A DNA stretch of 49,002 bases from an uncultured Hymenobacter sp. (GCA_913778455.1 CAJYVK010000144.1:1-49002); one strand, 5' to 3'; positions 9,251-17,777 are shown, counted from the first letter of the stretch. Numbers and translations: made by a program. The notes: generated by a model not told the origin, from the sequence alone.

Positions 9251-9553
9251 ATGCGTCGCAATCTGTTTTTTTCCCTGTTTTTGATGCTCGGCCTGGGTTT
9301 AGGCCTGAGCAGTTGCGCCCCGGGCGTGTACGCCGGGGCTAGCGTGGGCGCTCCTTACCCTGTATATGGCCCCAGCTACTATGGTCCTCGGTATTACGGC
9401 CCGCGCTACTATGCACCGCGCCCCGTTATTGTGCAGCCAGCCCGGCCTATTATTGTGCAGCCGGCCCGCCCCTACGGCGGCGGCTGGCGCGGTGACCACG
9501 GCTGGCACGGCGGCGGTCGCGGGGGCTTCGGCGGTGGTCGGGGGAGGCGCTAA
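9251..9553 (+). CDS. small Tyr/Pro/Gly-rich lipoprotein
   Basis: A 100-residue protein with an N-terminal signal peptide MRRNLFFSLFLMLGLGLGLSSC and lipobox LSSC, so it is probably lipid-anchored. The mature part is low complexity: a run of YYGPR/YYAPR units, a repeated VQPARP unit, and a Gly/His/Arg-rich tail. The frame is open from a TTG at 9209, but ATG 9251 gives the proper signal peptide. It is followed 93 nt later by a second exported protein of the same character. Function unknown; structural or surface-matrix roles are guesses. Confidence 0.75.
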   Translation: MRRNLFFSLFLMLGLGLGLSSCAPGVYAGASVGAPYPVYGPSYYGPRYYGPRYYAPRPVIVQPARPIIVQPARPYGGGWRGDHGWHGGGRGGFGGGRGRR

Positions 9554-9646
9554 GGCCGTCGGCCCACCGTCACTGACCCCATACTTTTCGGCTAAGCTTT
9601 TCGTTACCAGTTCTCACCTTTTTCCGTGCTTCGGCACTTATAAGCC

Positions 9647-9952
9647 ATGCGTTTCCGTCCCTTGTTGCTCGTGTTGCTGCTAGTCCTGTACGGCGCTGGC
9701 ACGGCTTCGGCCCAGGTTATTATCAATGCCCGGATAGGCCGCCCCTACTATGGCCGAGGCTATTATCCACCCGTGGCCCCGCCGGTAGTGGTGGCTCCGC
9801 CGCCGGTGGTAGTAGCCCCGCCGCCCCCCGTGTACTACGCCCCCGCCCCGGTGTACTATGCTCCCCGGCCGGTTTATTACGCTCCGCGGCCCGTGTACGT
9901 AGCCCCGCGCCCCTACTATGGCCGCGGCTGGGGACGCGGCCACCGCTGGTAG
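9647..9952 (+). CDS. small exported Tyr/Pro/Val-rich repeat protein
   Basis: A 101-residue protein with a cleavable signal peptide (MRFRPLLLVLLLVLYGAGTASA-Q) and a mature part made almost only of APPPVVV and VYYAPRP repeats, ending in Gly/Arg/His/Trp. The composition resembles the lipoprotein at 9251, and the two probably arose by duplication or serve the same surface. A terminator lies 20 nt after the stop. Function unknown. Confidence 0.78.
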   Translation: MRFRPLLLVLLLVLYGAGTASAQVIINARIGRPYYGRGYYPPVAPPVVVAPPPVVVAPPPPVYYAPAPVYYAPRPVYYAPRPVYVAPRPYYGRGWGRGHRW

Positions 9953-9971
9953 CCTGCCAGCCAGCATGAAT

Positions 9972-10014
9972 AGCAGAAGGCCCCGGTAACTCGTAGTTAT
10001 CGGGGCCTTCTGCT
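9972..10014. terminator. bidirectional terminator between convergent genes
   Basis: Stem of 14 pairs (AGCAGAAGGCCCCG and complement) plus an inner AAC/GTT pairing around a 5-nt loop. It serves the + gene ending at 9952 and the - gene ending at 10050. Confidence 0.8.
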
Positions 10015-10049
10015 GTATACAAGCTTATTTAGCCGGCGGATATTACCCG

Positions 10050-10694
10050 CTACAACGTTTCGGAGCTGTGCAGGCGAATGCCGCCGCCATCGTCTTCGGC
10101 GGCACGCAGCATAGCCTGGGCAACGGTAGCCGCGGCAACGGGGCGATACTTGCGCCAGCTACCGCGCAGCAGCGGGCCGACGAGCTTTAGTACAGCGGCT
10201 CCCAGCCGCTCGCCCAACCGGGGCGCGGCCCGCTCACCCAGCAGCAGCGAGGGCCGAAAAATATGAATGGCCCGGAAGGGCGTCTGCCGCACGGCTTCTT
10301 CCATCTCGCCCTTCACGCGGTTGTAGTAGAAGCGCGACTCCGCATCGGCCCCCAGCGCCGACACGACCAGGAACTGCGCCGCAAAATTGGCCGCCGTGAG
10401 CGCGGCCAGCTGCACCACGTACAGAAAATCAACCTTATAGAACGCCTCCTGCGAGCCAGCCTGCCTAATGGTGGTACCGAGGCAGCAGAATACGTCGTCG
10501 GCAATGAGGCGCAGACGCTCCTTTTCGAGGTGGTCAAATTCCGTCACTACCTGCACGAGCTTGGGATGCTGCGCCGCTACGGGGCGGCGGCCTACTACTA
10601 TCACCTTGGCGTAGCGCTCGCTGGCCAGCAGCAAGGGCAGAAGGGCGCTGCCGACCAGGCCGGTAGCACCCGCGAGTAGCGCAGTTTTTTTCAT
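10050..10694 (-). CDS. atypical SDR / HTATIP2-like NAD(P)-binding oxidoreductase
   Basis: A 214-residue Rossmann protein. The cofactor loop GATGLVG is at 9-15, followed by VIVVGRRP, which suggests NADP preference. A CCLGTTIRQAGSQEAFYKVD stretch and a YNRVKGEME segment (YxxxK) match the TIP30/HTATIP2-type atypical short-chain dehydrogenases. The substrate is unknown. It lies 77 nt downstream of proC on the same strand, so the two may share a transcript. Confidence 0.85.
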   Translation of the reverse strand: MKKTALLAGATGLVGSALLPLLLASERYAKVIVVGRRPVAAQHPKLVQVVTEFDHLEKERLRLIADDVFCCLGTTIRQAGSQEAFYKVDFLYVVQLAALTAANFAAQFLVVSALGADAESRFYYNRVKGEMEEAVRQTPFRAIHIFRPSLLLGERAAPRLGERLGAAVLKLVGPLLRGSWRKYRPVAAATVAQAMLRAAEDDGGGIRLHSSETL

Positions 10695-10771
10695 AACCAG
10701 AAAAGGCGGGGCCGCGGATGGTCGCGGCGGGCCTCTCCTTACGCAGAGATTGGCGTGGTGTTGAGCGGAGC

Positions 10772-11572
10772 TTACTTACCCAGTTCCTCGGCGCGGGCGC
10801 GGGCGGCCTCGGCCCCAGCCATGAGGCCCTCGCGCACGGTACCACCGCCGAAAGCCTTGAGCGCGGCCTCGGTGGTTCCCCCCTTGGAGGCCACGCGGGC
10901 TATCCACTCCTGGCAGCTGAGGCCAGCCTGGCTGTAGAGTTCTACGGCCCCCCGAAAGGTCTGGCTCACCAGTAGCTCGGCCTCGGCGGGCGCGAAGCCC
11001 ATCTGGGCGGCGGCAGCCATCAGGGCTTCCATGCAGTAGTACACGTAGGCCGGGCCGCTACCCGAAATGGCCGTGCTGGCATCAATGGCGCTTTCCTGCT
11101 CCACGTACACTGTTTTACCGGTGGTAGAGAGCAGGTTCTGCACCTGCACCAGCTCGGCGCGAGTCACTTCGTCGGTACTTGTGAAGGCCGTCATGCCCAT
11201 GCCAATCTGGGAAGGCAGATTGGGCATGGCCCGGATGATTTTAGGCGTGCCCAGCGCCTCGCGCAGGGTGTTGATGCGCACGCCCGCCATGATGCTGAGG
11301 ATTACCTGCTGCGGCTGCACCAGCCCGCGCAGCCCGGCGAACAAGGCCGGCGAATCCTGCGGCTTCACGGCCAGGATAATGATATCGGCCCCCGGCACGC
11401 AGTCTTCGGGCCGCCCCCATACAGTGCCTATTTCGTGGGCGGCGAGCGCGGGCACGCGCTCGGGCGAGCGGGCCAGCAACCGCAGGTCGAGCCGCGAGGT
11501 AACGTGCGCCCGCACAAAGCTGCGGGCGTAGGTCAGGCCCATATTACCACCGCCAATAACGAGAATTTTCAT
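10772..11572 (-). CDS. proC: pyrroline-5-carboxylate reductase
   Basis: ProC reduces 1-pyrroline-5-carboxylate to proline with NAD(P)H, the last step of proline synthesis. The protein has 266 residues, the normal length. It shows the cofactor loop GGGNMG (7-12), the AVKPQ motif near 70, RAMPNLP at about 115, and the family signature around GSGPAYVYYCMEAL and SKGGTTEAAL near the C-terminus. The 263 nt upstream (11573-11835) hold nothing that I can support as a gene. Confidence 0.96.
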   Translation of the reverse strand: MKILVIGGGNMGLTYARSFVRAHVTSRLDLRLLARSPERVPALAAHEIGTVWGRPEDCVPGADIIILAVKPQDSPALFAGLRGLVQPQQVILSIMAGVRINTLREALGTPKIIRAMPNLPSQIGMGMTAFTSTDEVTRAELVQVQNLLSTTGKTVYVEQESAIDASTAISGSGPAYVYYCMEALMAAAAQMGFAPAEAELLVSQTFRGAVELYSQAGLSCQEWIARVASKGGTTEAALKAFGGGTVREGLMAGAEAARARAEELGK

Positions 11573-11835
11573 GGTATATAAAGTTCCGCTTACGAGTCAG
11601 CTAATTCAGGAGCTGCGTGAGATGCCCCATACGAATCTTTTTTTGGCTGTCTATAAGCAACTTACAAAAAGCAACTATGATGCAAACGCGCACTTAGCGC
11701 TAATGCAACATCGTTACTCAACCTGCATTCATCTTCATTAATGAGAGCCCTTTGTACTGCTCATTAGAAGCGTCAGCCATTGGCGACTGGGCAAACATAC
11801 TACCGTTTGGGGTGAGGATGCAGGATAACCCTGCT

Positions 11836-13686
11836 TTATTTTGCCCCAAACAGGCGGGCAAAAAAGCCCCGGCGGCGCGGCTTTTCCTTCTCCTTTACTT
11901 TCACCTTGGTAGTTTCCTGGGAGCTGGGGGCGGCAGGGCGCGGCTGCGGCCGGGGCGCGGCAGCTACGGGCGGCTGCGGCCGGCCCGGGCGCGTGGCCGA
12001 CGTAGGCGGGCCCGCTGCTGCGGAAGCCGCCGGGGCCGTCACGGCCGGGGCGGCGGCCAGCACTTCCACCGCAAACTTTCCCTCGGAGAAGATGCGCACG
12101 GGCATACTCTCGTTGTGCAGGCGGTCGACGGCCGTAAGGTAATACGCGTAGGCGACACCGGGCGTGGCGGTGGTATCGGTGTAGGTACCAGGCTGGCCCA
12201 AGCTGCTGGGCCGTACGACGCTGAGGATACGGCGGGGGTCTTGCGGTCCCATCACCTGGCCGCGCTCGAAGCGGTAGAGCACGTAGTACGCGGCCAGGTC
12301 GCCATCGGCGGCGGGCACCAGGTCGGGTTGCCAGGTGAGGGTAGCGGTGCGGCCCTGGCGCTTGAGCACCATCTCGCGCACGGGGCGCGGGGCCAGGCTA
12401 TCGAGCCAGGGCATCACGGGCACGAGCGCGGGGGCGCGGAAGGCGTCTTCGCGCAGGGAGTCGGTCGTGTGCAGTGGATTGGTGGCGAGCGACTTGGCCG
12501 AAAAGAAGACGCTACCCTGCACGTCGGCGGGATAGCTGCGATTGAGCCGCACCTGGCGGGGCAGCTCGCTCGGGTTGCGCCAGGCGGTATCGGAGCGAGT
12601 GCTTTCGAGCATCCGGTAGGTACCGTGGCCGATGTAGAGGTGGCGCTGAAAGCGGTTGCGCGTCCACCATTCGAGCAGCGTGGCGTAGGGCACGAGCCGG
12701 AACTTGGTGCTCCAGTAAAGCTGCGGCAGGATGTAATCGACCCAGCCGCGCTGTAGCCAGAGGCGCGAATCGGCGTAAAGATTAGAGTAGCTGGGCTGGC
12801 CAGCGCGCGTATCGGAGCCATTGGGGTCGGCACTCTTATTCATCCACACGCCAAAGGGCGAGATGCCAAATTTCACCCAGCGCTTAGCCAGCCGGAGGCT
12901 ATCGTGCAGGTCGCGGATAAGAATATTCACGTTCTGCCGACGCCAGTCGGCCAGCCCCAGATTATCGGGATTGTAGTTTTGAAAAGCCTGTTCGTCGTGA
13001 AACACTACTCCCGGCTCGGGATAGGGATAGAAGTAATCATCGAAGTGAACGCCGTCAATATCATAGCGCCGCACCACGTCCATGATAACCCGCTTGATGT
13101 GGGTGCGCACCTCGGGCAGGCCGGGATTGTAGAGGTACTGCGAGGTGTACTTGATAAACCACTCGGGGTGCCGCTTGTAGGGGTGCAGCGGGGCCAGCGC
13201 CCGGGTGACCGTATCCATGGTCGCCCGGTAGGGGTTGAACCAGGCATGAAACTCCATGTTGTGCCGGTGAGCCTCGGCGATGAGGAAGGGCAACGGGTCG
13301 TCGTTTTCGCCAGGTGCCTTACCCTGGCGGCCGGTCAGGTACTTGCTCCAGGGCTCTAAGTCAGACTTATAGAACGCATCCGAGGCGGGCCGAATTTGTA
13401 CGAACACCGCGTTGAGGCCCGCACGCTGGCCGGCATCGAGCAAGCGGCGGTACTCGCGGCGGTAATGCTCGGGAGCCTCGCCACGCTGATTGGGCCAGTC
13501 GATATTGGCCACCGTGGCCACCCAGAAACCGCGCAGCTCGCGCTTGGGCGGCGCGGGGCGCAGATCCTCTTCGCCGGCAATGGCCCCGAGCTCGGGGGGC
13601 ACTTCTTGCGCCCGCAAGGCAAGGGGCAGCAGGCAAAGCAGAAAACAGAAAACGCGGCGGGGGCAGGAAAACCAAAGACTCAACAC
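11836..13686 (-). CDS. exported GHL10-type glycosyl hydrolase-like protein (DUF187)
   Basis: A 616-residue exported protein. The signal peptide ends LALRA-Q. Residues about 50-370 form the GHL10/DUF187 TIM-barrel domain, recognised from ELRGFWVATVANIDWP, the QIRPASDAFY strand, FHAWFNPYR, and the DIDGVHFDDYFYPYP strand with the acidic pair. The family includes YngK-like cell-wall or polysaccharide hydrolases. A fibronectin III-like region follows (about 410-520), then an Ala/Pro-rich linker and a very basic tail (KVKVKEKEKPRRRGFF). The start is GTG at 13686, with a TACTTTG box 5 nt upstream. The substrate is unknown. Confidence 0.88.
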   Translation of the reverse strand: MLSLWFSCPRRVFCFLLCLLPLALRAQEVPPELGAIAGEEDLRPAPPKRELRGFWVATVANIDWPNQRGEAPEHYRREYRRLLDAGQRAGLNAVFVQIRPASDAFYKSDLEPWSKYLTGRQGKAPGENDDPLPFLIAEAHRHNMEFHAWFNPYRATMDTVTRALAPLHPYKRHPEWFIKYTSQYLYNPGLPEVRTHIKRVIMDVVRRYDIDGVHFDDYFYPYPEPGVVFHDEQAFQNYNPDNLGLADWRRQNVNILIRDLHDSLRLAKRWVKFGISPFGVWMNKSADPNGSDTRAGQPSYSNLYADSRLWLQRGWVDYILPQLYWSTKFRLVPYATLLEWWTRNRFQRHLYIGHGTYRMLESTRSDTAWRNPSELPRQVRLNRSYPADVQGSVFFSAKSLATNPLHTTDSLREDAFRAPALVPVMPWLDSLAPRPVREMVLKRQGRTATLTWQPDLVPAADGDLAAYYVLYRFERGQVMGPQDPRRILSVVRPSSLGQPGTYTDTTATPGVAYAYYLTAVDRLHNESMPVRIFSEGKFAVEVLAAAPAVTAPAASAAAGPPTSATRPGRPQPPVAAAPRPQPRPAAPSSQETTKVKVKEKEKPRRRGFFARLFGAK

Positions 13687-13691
13687 GGCCG

Positions 13692-13698
13692 CAAAGTA
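13692..13698 (-). promoter_or_regulatory. probable -7 box of the GHL10 gene
   Basis: TACTTTG (one base short of TAnnTTTG) followed by CGGCC and the GTG start, implying almost no 5' leader. No clear -33 box. Confidence 0.45.
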
Positions 13699-13798
13699 CG
13701 GGCAGGAAATAGGGTTAACTGCGAAAAGCGAAGGGGTAAAAAGCCTAGCCCAGCGGCAAAGCTTCTTACCCCCTCACTTTCAGCGCCTAGCCTACCGG

Positions 13799-14098
13799 CT
13801 ACACTTCGTCTTGCGGCGCGTTGGTAGGATTCTGATCGGCGCGGTCGGGGCCGGCGTCAGTTGCGGTGGCATCGCCACCTTCGAGGCCATTGGTTTGCTC
13901 GGCGTCGCCGTAGTCGCCCCGGATGCCCGCGCCATCGCTGTGGCTCAGGTCTTCCTGGGTTACGGTTTCGGGGTTGCCGCTGGCGTATTGGTCGCCGTCG
14001 GCGTCGGGGTTGGTGACGGGGCCGGCGGTGCTGGGGGTTTTGCCTTCTTCTATTTCGGAGGGGCGGCCCGAGTCGGGGGCGGGGTTGGGGGTTACCAT
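13799..14098 (-). CDS. small acidic disordered protein
   Basis: A 99-residue protein rich in Asp, Glu, Gly, Ala, Thr, Pro and Asn, with no hydrophobic core, signal peptide or Cys. It is predicted to be intrinsically disordered. It pairs with a similar protein at 14180-14488 on the same strand. No domain is recognised; stress-protectant or linker-type roles are only guesses. An imperfect hairpin at about 13731-13774 could terminate it. Confidence 0.55.
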   Translation of the reverse strand: MVTPNPAPDSGRPSEIEEGKTPSTAGPVTNPDADGDQYASGNPETVTQEDLSHSDGAGIRGDYGDAEQTNGLEGGDATATDAGPDRADQNPTNAPQDEV

Positions 14099-14150
14099 GT
14101 TGCGGGGGCTACGGTTTAGTTGTAGCGGGTGGTTTTTTGGGTGGAACGCG

Positions 14151-14173
14151 GGACAAGCTAAAGCTCATCCTAC
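14151..14173. repeat. short palindromic repeat, GTAGGA-AGCTTTAGCTTG family
   Basis: On the minus strand it reads GTAGGATGAGCTTTAGCTTG and on; the same core with the same flank occurs at 23435-23454 and the core again at 22408-22421. It lies 7 nt from the stop of the gene at 14180. Confidence 0.6.
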
Positions 14174-14179
14174 AATATT

Positions 14180-14488
14180 TTAAAGCGTTACTTGGCCGAT
14201 GCTGCCGCCGCTGGCCGCGGTGCCGCTGCTTACGCCACCGCCGGTGATACCATCGGCATCTTCGCTGGCGCTGGCCTGGTTGGCGGGGTCGGTTTCGAGC
14301 CGGGCAGATTTTTTATCCTGGGGACTGGCGCTGGGGTGGGCGTTGCCGCCACTACCCGAGTTGTCGTCGGCGTTGCCGCCGTAGAGGGCATCGGGGTTAG
14401 TGGGGGCCTCCTGGCGGCCGATGGGCTGGTAGGCGTCGGACTGCACAGGCTGGGTGGCCTGGTCTTTTTCGGGGCGGGTAGTAGCCAT
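14180..14488 (-). CDS. small hydrophilic disordered protein
   Basis: A 102-residue protein rich in Gly, Ser, Ala, Asp, Gln and Pro, with no signal peptide or membrane segment. It ends in a Gly/Ser-rich stretch (GGGVSSGTAASGGSIGQVTL). Its composition and size match its neighbour at 13799, and the two are read in the same direction 81 nt apart. No domain is recognised. The ATG is preceded by a CTTTTCCCTTCGACC leader without a purine-rich ribosome site, as usual for this genome. Confidence 0.55.
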   Translation of the reverse strand: MATTRPEKDQATQPVQSDAYQPIGRQEAPTNPDALYGGNADDNSGSGGNAHPSASPQDKKSARLETDPANQASASEDADGITGGGVSSGTAASGGSIGQVTL

Positions 14489-14613
14489 GGTCGAAGGGAA
14501 AAGGATGTCTCTGCTGTACGCAACCCGGCGCGGCTGGTTTGTGCGCTTTAGGCAGGTTCACCGCCATATTTACGGGCTTAATCTGCGAGCTGGCTGCTTT
14601 ACCTCTCTCCGCC

Positions 14614-15429
14614 ATGTCTACCACTACCGACGTCCTACGCACCAAGACCGATGCGGAGCTACTATTTTTTGTTGAGAATCCCGGCTACTACCACACCGAC
14701 CTCATCACGGCCGCCCGGCAGGAGCTACGGCGCCGTGGCATAAGCTTACCCTCGCAGGCGCCAGTTCCCGACCACGCCGACGCGTACGCCGAGGAAGATG
14801 GCCCCTCGCGGCGGCCCTGGGTGCTAGGCGGGCTGGGGCTGGCTGCCGTAGTCGGTGCCCTATTCTGGCTTAACCGACCCGCTACTCCGCCCGTCGCCAC
14901 CACCAAGCCCCGACCCGCTCCAACCCTGGAAACCGTGGCCAGCCACGCGTTGCCCACTTTCGACATCGACAAACTGGTGGACGCCCAACTGGCCCGCGTG
15001 CCGGCCGCCGAAAAGCAGACGCCCCAGACGCTACGCCAGTTTAAGGGCCTGACCCGGCGCTTCTGGACCGCCGAAACGCAGACCGAGTTTCTGACCGCGC
15101 AGGCGTACGGTGACAAGGCCAGCCCCGCCTTTGCCGAGCAGGCCACGTTGGCCCGCGAAACCTGGCGCGACTGGAACAAAGCCGCCGTGTACAGCTACCG
15201 CCTGGGGCCGACCATGCAGGCGCAATACGAGCGGATGGGCCAGATTGCGAGCAGCCAGCAGCACATTTTGAGTAAACTACCCGGTATGCTGGCCGACAAG
15301 TCGTTTTTGACGGATAAGGAAATGGTGGCCCGCGACACCGAGGTGCAGGACTGGCTGGCCGGCCTGCGGCCGACGTCGCCCGTAACGGGGAAGCGCTACC
15401 GCGTTACCGTCTTGAAATTCAAGCCATAG
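14614..15429 (+). CDS. single-pass membrane protein with N-terminal 'DAELL...ELRRRG' module
   Basis: A 271-residue protein of unknown function. Residues about 9-44 form a small helical module (KTDAELLFFVEN ... AARQELRRRGI) also found at the N-terminus of the rhomboid protease encoded next. A single hydrophobic segment follows (VLGGLGLAAVVGALFWL, about 68-84), then a Pro/Thr linker and a helical soluble domain with many Gln, Arg and Trp residues. ATG 14614 is chosen over an upstream in-frame start at 14539 because homology to the module begins right after it. It lies 82 nt from the rhomboid gene and is probably in the same operon. Confidence 0.7.
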   Translation: MSTTTDVLRTKTDAELLFFVENPGYYHTDLITAARQELRRRGISLPSQAPVPDHADAYAEEDGPSRRPWVLGGLGLAAVVGALFWLNRPATPPVATTKPRPAPTLETVASHALPTFDIDKLVDAQLARVPAAEKQTPQTLRQFKGLTRRFWTAETQTEFLTAQAYGDKASPAFAEQATLARETWRDWNKAAVYSYRLGPTMQAQYERMGQIASSQQHILSKLPGMLADKSFLTDKEMVARDTEVQDWLAGLRPTSPVTGKRYRVTVLKFKP

Positions 15430-15500
15430 CTCTACTTTACGACCAATTTAAGCAGTTGGTCTCGACCAGGCCCGAAACCCAGCGCCCCCCGCTCGTGGTT

Positions 15501-15508
15501 TAGGCTTG
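15501..15508 (+). promoter_or_regulatory. possible -7 box abutting the rhomboid start
   Basis: TAGGCTTG, 7 of 8 matches to TAnnTTTG counting n as a match, is followed by only GTC before the ATG at 15512. It would give a leaderless mRNA. Confidence 0.35.
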
Positions 15509-15511
15509 GTC

Positions 15512-16360
15512 ATGAATGTCTCCACTCCCGAGGCGGCGGCTGCGCACTTTGCCCAGCGCCCCGATGCCGAGCTGCTTTACCTGGCCCGCCACGCCAGCCG
15601 CTACCCACCCGCCGTGGGGGCCGCCGCCGTGGCCGAGCTTCAGCGGCGGGGGCTGGTGCCCGAGGCCCCGGGGCCGCCGCCCCCACCCACCCCGCCCGAG
15701 GCCGGCGAGACCGCCGAAGAAACCTGGGGCCAGCTGCTACGAACGATGCTACGGGGCTTATTCTGGCCCACCCGGCAATACTGGGCCGTGCCACTACTTA
15801 TCGACCTCAACCTGCTGGTGTGGCTGGCCATGACGCTGAGCGGCATCTCGGCCACCGCGCCCACCGGCCGCGAGCTGGCGCACTGGGGCTCCAACGTATC
15901 GAGCCTGACGTGGCCCGACCAGCCCTGGCGGCTGATAACGAGCCTGTTCGTGCACGCGGGACTCACGCATTTACTGCTCAACATGGCCAGCCTGTGGCTG
16001 CTGGGCGTGCTGCTGGAGGCCCGGACGGGCGGCGCCCGGCTACTGGCGGCCTACCTCACGAGCGGCGTAGCCGCTTCCATCGCTACGCTCTGGTATCACA
16101 GCAGCGGCATCAACTCGACGGGGGCCAGCGGGGCCATTTTCGGGTTGTACGGGCTACTACTTACGCTGTTGATTAGTAAAAAAATAGTGCTTGACAAATG
16201 GGACCGCCGGGGGATGCTGGGCCTGGTGGGCTATTTGGTAATCAGCAATTTAATCTCGGGCCTCACGGGCAATATTGACAACATTGCGCACGTCGGCGGC
16301 CTGCTGATGGGGCTGCTGGTGGCGCTGCCCATTCAGTGGACGATGCGCCGGGCAGAGTAA
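15512..16360 (+). CDS. rhomboid family intramembrane serine protease
   Basis: A 282-residue intramembrane protease that cleaves within or next to transmembrane helices. The serine motif GASG (Ser206) and the partner histidine in AHVGG (His260) are in place, and the FVHAGLTHLLLNM segment (147-158) is the characteristic rhomboid helix. Roughly six to seven membrane segments follow a cytoplasmic N-terminal region. That region contains the DAELL ... ELQRRG module (18-47) shared with the preceding gene, then a proline-rich linker. The start is ATG 15512. The substrate is unknown; the shared module suggests that the upstream membrane protein is a candidate partner. Confidence 0.92.
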   Translation: MNVSTPEAAAAHFAQRPDAELLYLARHASRYPPAVGAAAVAELQRRGLVPEAPGPPPPPTPPEAGETAEETWGQLLRTMLRGLFWPTRQYWAVPLLIDLNLLVWLAMTLSGISATAPTGRELAHWGSNVSSLTWPDQPWRLITSLFVHAGLTHLLLNMASLWLLGVLLEARTGGARLLAAYLTSGVAASIATLWYHSSGINSTGASGAIFGLYGLLLTLLISKKIVLDKWDRRGMLGLVGYLVISNLISGLTGNIDNIAHVGGLLMGLLVALPIQWTMRRAE

Positions 16361-16456
16361 ACAATCGGGCCGCGGACGGGTATTCAGCGCGGCCGGGTGG
16401 CTGGCGTACCAGCCAAGCCCCCGACCCATTTGTACCCACTCCCCCACCCCTTTTCC

Positions 16457-17461
16457 ATGCTTGCCCTCCAACTAGATGCTCCGCACCAGCCCGCCGTGCT
16501 GCGCGAAATTGCCACGCCCCAGCCGGCCCCCGGCGAGGTACTGATTAAGCTCCGCGCCGCCGCGCTCAACCACCGCGACGTCTGGATTCAGAAAGGCCAA
16601 TACGCCGGCATCAAGCTGCCCTGCACGCTGGGTGCCGACGGTAGCGGCGAAATTGCCGCGCTGGGGGCCGACGTCGCCGATTGGCAGGTAGGCCAAGAAG
16701 TTATCATCTATCCCGGGGTAGCGTGGGGCACCGCGCAGCACGCGCAAGGCCCCGAATTTCGGGTGCTGGGGATGCCCGATCCCGGCACCTTTGCCGACTA
16801 CAGCAGCGTGGCGGCCGAGTACGTGCGCCCGCGCCCCGCGCACCTGAGCCACGAGCAGGCGGCCGCCCTGCCGCTGGCCGGCCTGACGGCCTACCGCGCC
16901 GCCTTCGAGCGGGCGCGGGTGCAGCCCGGCGAGCGCGTGCTGGTAACCGGCGTGGGCGGGGGCGTGGCGCTGGTCGCTGCGCAGCTATGCGCTGCCCACG
17001 GGGCCGAAGTCTGGGTGACTTCGGGCGAGGACGACAAGCTGGCCCGCGCCCTGGCGCTGCCGCTGGGCCTGCGCGGGGGCATCAGCTACCGCACCCCAAA
17101 CTGGGCGCGTGCGCTTACCCAGCGGGCCGGCGGCAATTTTGACGTAATTATCGACAGCGCGGCGGGCGAGGCCTTCGGCGCCCTGCTCGACGCTGCCGCC
17201 CCGGGCGGGCGCATCGTTTTCTACGGCGCGACGCTGGGTAATATTCCGCAACTCCCCGCCGCCAAGGTATTTTGGAAGCAGCTCAGCATCCTGGGCTCGT
17301 CAATGGGCTCCTTGCAGGATTTTGACGCCATGCTCGCCTTCGTCAAGCAACACCAGCTAGTGCCGGTCGTGGACAAGGTATTTCCGCTGGCCGAGGGCGA
17401 AGCTGCCCTGCGCTACCTCGAAACCGGCCAGCAATTGGGCAAGGTCGTACTGGGTATCTAG
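16457..17461 (+). CDS. MDR-family zinc-independent alcohol dehydrogenase / quinone oxidoreductase-like
   Basis: A 334-residue medium-chain dehydrogenase/reductase. The N-terminal GroES-like domain has the NHRDVW motif (38-43) and ADGSGEI (60-66). The nucleotide fold has the VTGVGGGVA loop near 160. The Cys ligands of the catalytic and structural zincs of classical alcohol dehydrogenases are not apparent, so it resembles the quinone oxidoreductase branch. ATG 16457 is chosen because the canonical N-terminal strand begins there. It lies 96 nt after the rhomboid gene on the same strand. The substrate is unknown. Confidence 0.85.
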   Translation: MLALQLDAPHQPAVLREIATPQPAPGEVLIKLRAAALNHRDVWIQKGQYAGIKLPCTLGADGSGEIAALGADVADWQVGQEVIIYPGVAWGTAQHAQGPEFRVLGMPDPGTFADYSSVAAEYVRPRPAHLSHEQAAALPLAGLTAYRAAFERARVQPGERVLVTGVGGGVALVAAQLCAAHGAEVWVTSGEDDKLARALALPLGLRGGISYRTPNWARALTQRAGGNFDVIIDSAAGEAFGALLDAAAPGGRIVFYGATLGNIPQLPAAKVFWKQLSILGSSMGSLQDFDAMLAFVKQHQLVPVVDKVFPLAEGEAALRYLETGQQLGKVVLGI

Positions 17462-17572
17462 TAGCAACGCGTTAGTGACTAGTCGGCTTACGGCGCGACG
17501 GCTACTACCCAACGCTCGTTGTGCTAGTGACAAGGGTAGGCTCTGCGGCTCAGCGCTCTTCTAACTGCTATA

Positions 17573-17674
17573 AAAAACGCCCGTCATGCTGAGCTTGCGA
17601 AGCATCTTATCACGTTTGGATCGATTTCCAGACGTGATAAGATGCTTCGCAAGCTCAGCATGACGGGCGTTTTT
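17573..17674. repeat. perfect 43-bp intergenic palindrome, TCATGCTGAGCTT family
   Basis: Arms 17573-17615 and 17632-17674 are perfect reverse complements around a 16-nt loop. The outer ends are A5/T5, so in either direction the hairpin is followed by a T-run, as in a terminator. It shares CTGAGCTTGC and GAAGCATCT blocks with 6274-6384. It lies between the convergent MDR and OmpH-like genes; the rest of 17462-17777 shows nothing I can name. Confidence 0.9.
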
Positions 17675-17777
17675 GAAGCGTATTCCAGGCTATTCTCAGC
17701 CTCTTTTCCCGAAACGTTGTCGCTAACTCGGGCGTGACTTGGCGGTACTCCTAGCGACGTACTTCCCGCCCACTCGC

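Noticed and set aside
11752..12756. Plus-strand open frame of 334 codons opposite the GHL10 gene
   Set aside because: Arg/Gly/His-rich composition and no signal or motif; antisense shadow.
15441..15461. Small hairpin GACCAA/TTGGTC after the membrane protein gene
   Set aside because: Only 6 pairs with no T-run; too weak to call a terminator.
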